Assembly: GCF_002252565.1 (NCBI RefSeq)
Contig: NZ_NPML01000003.1
Coordinates: forward strand, 62,001-126,000
Source of the DNA: Petroclostridium xylanilyticum
GTDB taxonomy: Bacteria; Bacillota; Clostridia; SK-Y3
DNA: 64,000 bases
Direction: 5' to 3'
Positions 62,095 through 64,000 of the stretch are shown here, piece after piece; position 1 is the stretch's first letter; each line of letters begins with the position of its first letter. The translations under genes and the position numbers were made by a program. A model generated the notes under the pieces. It saw nothing but the letters and a program-made list of their open reading frames with translations, was not told the origin of the DNA and ran no database searches.

Positions 62095-63033
62095 ATGAAA
62101 ACATCTGTAGTTACAGTTACCCTCAATCCTGCATTAGATAAAACCGTAACAGTTAGTTCTTTAAAAACTGGGGGGTTGAATCGTGTTAAAGATATACGTA
62201 TGGATGCAGGCGGAAAAGGTATTAATGTTGCAAAAGTATTAAAGAAATTTGAAGTAGATGTTTTGGCTGCCGGATTGATTGCCGGTTTTCAAGGACAACT
62301 GCTTCTGGAGTATTTAGAAGCAGAAGGTATTAAAACTTCGTTTTTAAAAATACCAGGTGAGACTCGTACAAACTTAAAAATAGTTGAGGAAAAAACAAAA
62401 ATTACAACAGAAGTAAATGAAGCTGGTTTTTTAGTCACACAGGAAGATTTAAAAAGATTTAGCGATAATCTTTTACATTTAATGGATCAAACATGCATTT
62501 TGGTTCTCAGCGGTAGTTTGCCACCAGGTGTACCTGAAACGATATATAAAGATTATATTGAAATTGCAAATGCTAAAGGTATCAAGACCATATTGGACGC
62601 TGACGGCAAAGCGCTTGAGGAAGGTATTAAGGCTTTACCCTTTGCTATAAAACCTAATATTCATGAACTTGAAAATTTAGCAGGATGTAAACTGTTAGAA
62701 GAAAAAGATGTTGTTTTAGCCGGCCGACACCTCATTGAAAAAGGGATTAATTTGGTAGTAATTTCTATGGGCAGTGAAGGTGCTATTGTTTTAAATGACA
62801 AAGAGACTTATCGAGTAAAAACTTTTCCTATTAAGCGAGAAAGCACTGTTGGCGCAGGAGATTCTATGGTAGCAACTCTTGCTTATGCATTATTAAATAA
62901 TAAACCACTGGAAGAAATAGCAAAATGGATAACTACTGCAGGGACTATAACTGCATCAAAACCCGGGACCCAGGTATGTACCTTAGCTGAAGTCCAGCAA
63001 TCATTACATCAGGTGCATGCATTTAAAATATAA
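62095..63033 (+). CDS. fruK: 1-phosphofructokinase (PfkB family)
   Basis: A 312-residue PfkB-family kinase making fructose 1,6-bisphosphate from fructose 1-phosphate. The first PfkB signature is in MDAGGKGINVAKVLKKF and the second, with the catalytic Asp, is STVGAGDSMVATLAYAL. TLNPALDKTV at the start is typical of FruK/LacC; tagatose-6-phosphate kinase is an alternative. GGGAGG precedes the start. A truncated DeoR regulator lies just upstream, the usual fruR-fruK order; the fruA transporter is absent. Confidence 0.9.
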   Translation: MKTSVVTVTLNPALDKTVTVSSLKTGGLNRVKDIRMDAGGKGINVAKVLKKFEVDVLAAGLIAGFQGQLLLEYLEAEGIKTSFLKIPGETRTNLKIVEEKTKITTEVNEAGFLVTQEDLKRFSDNLLHLMDQTCILVLSGSLPPGVPETIYKDYIEIANAKGIKTILDADGKALEEGIKALPFAIKPNIHELENLAGCKLLEEKDVVLAGRHLIEKGINLVVISMGSEGAIVLNDKETYRVKTFPIKRESTVGAGDSMVATLAYALLNNKPLEEIAKWITTAGTITASKPGTQVCTLAEVQQSLHQVHAFKI

Positions 63034-63087
63034 ATCAATAAAAAAGGGTAGTGTCAAAAGTTCTATGAAAACATGAAGTTGAGCTAC

Positions 63088-63151
63088 CATATCAAAGGGA
63101 CGGTTCTTGTGATATATTATAATATATCACAAGAACCGTCCCTTTGATATG
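63088..63151. repeat. Perfect 64-nt palindrome with GGACGGTTCT core, copy B
   Basis: The left half (63088-63119, starting CATATCAAAGGGACGGTTCT) is exactly complementary to the right half (63120-63151) with no loop. The outer 24 bases match copy A at 61817 apart from a few bases. It lies 55 bases after fruK. Confidence 0.88.
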
Positions 63152-63201
63152 CATCCGCAGAGTTAGGGGTATTCCTTTCAAGGAGGAAATGTCCCCGGAT
63201 G
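63152..63201 (+). other. Nested hairpin next to the palindrome
   Basis: CATCCG/CGGATG (63152-63157 with 63196-63201) encloses GGGG/CCCC and a TCCTT/AAGGA stem. It abuts the 64-nt palindrome. Between it and the promoter, GAGGCTTCGCCCC and a T-run near 63247-63266 could be a weak terminator. No gene is seen from 63034 to 63395. Confidence 0.4.
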
Positions 63202-63308
63202 ATAAATTTAAAGAGGCTTCGCCCCTTAAACCCCATAAGCTGGTAATTTTTTTAGTATTTTTTTTATAAAAAAGTGCTACAAAGCAAAAAGCTTCTAAAG
63301 AATTCATT

Positions 63309-63336
63309 TTTACTTTTTCTCTAAATATGGTATAAT
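63309..63336 (+). promoter_or_regulatory. Extended -10 promoter before the small membrane protein
   Basis: Perfect TATAAT (63331-63336) with TG one base upstream (ATGGTATAAT) and a TTTACT 16 bases before it. Confidence 0.65.
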
Positions 63337-63395
63337 TTCAATATAGGATTGATAACTTGTTTTTAATACATTATGATAAGGCGAGGGTAATTTAC

Positions 63396-63542
63396 TTGAG
63401 ATTAAACAGGTTGAAGAAATATAAGTTAGAAAAAGAAATCAGGATGAACATATTTATTTGCTTTTTTATCATTATTCCAATTATTTCGATGATTTTAGGA
63501 TATATCATTACAAGGGTTTTTATAACACCTTATTTTAAGTAG
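63396..63542 (+). CDS. Small single-pass membrane protein
   Basis: Forty-eight residues with a basic N-terminus (LNRLKKYKLEKEIR) and one hydrophobic helix (IFICFFIIIPIISMILGYII). The TTG start follows a GCGAGGG site by 8 bases; earlier starts lack one. It is not assigned to a family. It lies behind a good promoter and before the DRTGG gene. Confidence 0.5.
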   Translation: MRLNRLKKYKLEKEIRMNIFICFFIIIPIISMILGYIITRVFITPYFK

Positions 63543-63585
63543 ATAAGTTTGTATCGATAACCAATATTTTGGAAGGGTTGTTTTT

Positions 63586-63933
63586 ATGAGGTTGGATAAA
63601 ATAAAAGAAATTTTAGATGCAGAAGTATTAACGGGAGAGGAATTTCTAGATATTGAAGTAGTATCAGCCTGTGGTTCTGATTTAATGAGTGATGTGCTTG
63701 CTTTTGTAAAGGATCAGGCACTTTTGCTTACCGGTTTGGTCAATCCTCAGGTGGTAAGGACTGCGGAAATGATGGATATAAGGGTTATCGCTTTTGTAAG
63801 AGGAAAAGTACCAGATAAAGAGATAATAAAACTGGCAAAAGAAAAAGATATGGTCCTTCTTACTACAAAACATCCTTTATATATTGCATGCGGGCTTCTA
63901 TACAGTGCTGGACTTACTGGCAAGGAGGCTTGA
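63586..63933 (+). CDS. DRTGG-domain protein
   Basis: A 115-residue protein matching the DRTGG domain, a regulatory module found in phosphotransacetylases and as free proteins beside clostridial iron-iron hydrogenase genes. VVSACGSDLMSDVLAFVKDQ and LLTGLVNPQVVRTAEMMDI are typical. GGAAGGG lies before ATG 63586. The next gene starts 10 bases after its stop, so it probably begins a hydrogenase-linked operon that continues beyond the window. Confidence 0.85.
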   Translation: MRLDKIKEILDAEVLTGEEFLDIEVVSACGSDLMSDVLAFVKDQALLLTGLVNPQVVRTAEMMDIRVIAFVRGKVPDKEIIKLAKEKDMVLLTTKHPLYIACGLLYSAGLTGKEA

Positions 63934-63942
63934 TGATTAGAT

Positions 63943-64000
63943 ATGACAGATGAAAAGAATGTAATCTCTTTACATTATGAGGTAGATGGAGAAGATTTTT
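63943..64000 (+). CDS. Start of a gene downstream of the DRTGG protein, truncated by the window edge
   Basis: ATG 63943 opens a frame of 19 codons to the edge (MTDEKNVISLHYEVDGEDF). In clostridia the gene after a DRTGG protein in hydrogenase operons is often an anti-sigma-like ATP-binding protein, and this start fits that, but too little is visible. AAGGAGG (63922-63928) is rather far upstream at 14 bases. Confidence 0.45.
   Translation, partial: MTDEKNVISLHYEVDGEDF

Noticed and set aside
52758-63567. A 16-bp identical sequence TATCGATAACCAATAT at 52758 and 63552
   Set aside because: In 64 kb of AT-rich DNA about one such 16-bp match is expected by chance, and the two contexts share no function, so it is not claimed as an operator.
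1-64000. tRNA, rRNA, CRISPR arrays, prophage or restriction systems
   Set aside because: No cloverleaf-type tRNA sequence, rRNA segment, regularly spaced direct repeats, phage structural genes or restriction-modification genes were recognised by eye.

Overview
The window is a low-GC chromosome segment from a strictly anaerobic clostridial-type Firmicute. This rests on AAGGAGG ribosome sites, TTGACA/TATAAT promoters, two T-box leaders, the lonB-lon-ysxC neighbourhood, a clostridial hemA-to-hemL operon, corrinoid methyl-transfer genes, and hydrogenase-associated regulators at the right edge. No rRNA, tRNA, CRISPR array or prophage was seen. The species cannot be named from the sequence alone.

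Layout. Positions 1-4.0 kb: end of lonB and complete lon. Positions 4.0-17.6 kb: a catabolic island for an unidentified sugar or sugar acid, lying between lon and ysxC/engB, which are usually neighbours. It holds a TRAP transporter, a LarA-type racemase/epimerase homologue, an RpiB-type isomerase, a two-subunit transketolase, a class II aldolase, a PHP phosphoesterase, a GntR/HutC regulator, a DapA-family lyase, a D-2-hydroxyacid dehydrogenase and an FGGY kinase. TGTATATACA-type palindromes at its internal promoters suggest one local regulon. Positions 17.7-23.6 kb: engB, an FAH-family hydrolase, an HD-GYP protein behind a nested hairpin, an HtrA protease and small membrane proteins. Positions 23.6-28.3 kb: T-box, hisS-aspS, then pfkA. 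Positions 28.4-33.6 kb: a GldA/GldF/GldG-like ABC system with a DUF4340 protein, and a convergent LUD protein. Positions 33.9-37.4 kb: a two-P-loop ATPase, a TM1266-like regulator, a decayed cupredoxin gene, and T-box-tyrS.

Positions 37.4-38.6 kb hold a promoter and an IS110-family transposase remnant. Positions 38.6-49.0 kb form a glycan-use locus: LacI regulator, carbohydrate ABC importer, GH35-like and GH5 enzymes without signal peptides, an unknown partner protein and a zinc dehydrogenase. Oligosaccharides are therefore probably imported and cut inside the cell. Positions 49.1-55.1 kb carry a corrinoid methyl-transfer module: a minus-strand UroD-type methyltransferase fused to a thioredoxin-like domain, a free thioredoxin-like protein, a CobW GTPase and an unknown protein, facing a PocR-AraC regulator and a corrinoid protein. 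No substrate-specific methyltransferase is present. Next to it, 55.2-61.8 kb encodes tetrapyrrole synthesis from glutamyl-tRNA to precorrin-2, the precursor route for the corrinoid cofactor. Positions 61.8-64 kb contain two hairpin elements with a GGACGGTTCT core, a truncated DeoR gene, 1-phosphofructokinase, a DRTGG protein and the start of a further gene.

The best leads are: the island and its operators; the methyl-transfer module whose methyltransferase has Phe where the zinc-binding His is expected; the hisS-aspS T-box that reads as an Asn (AAC) sensor; and the family of palindromic elements, one a perfect 64-nt palindrome. All functions are inferred from reading the sequence; no database search was run.
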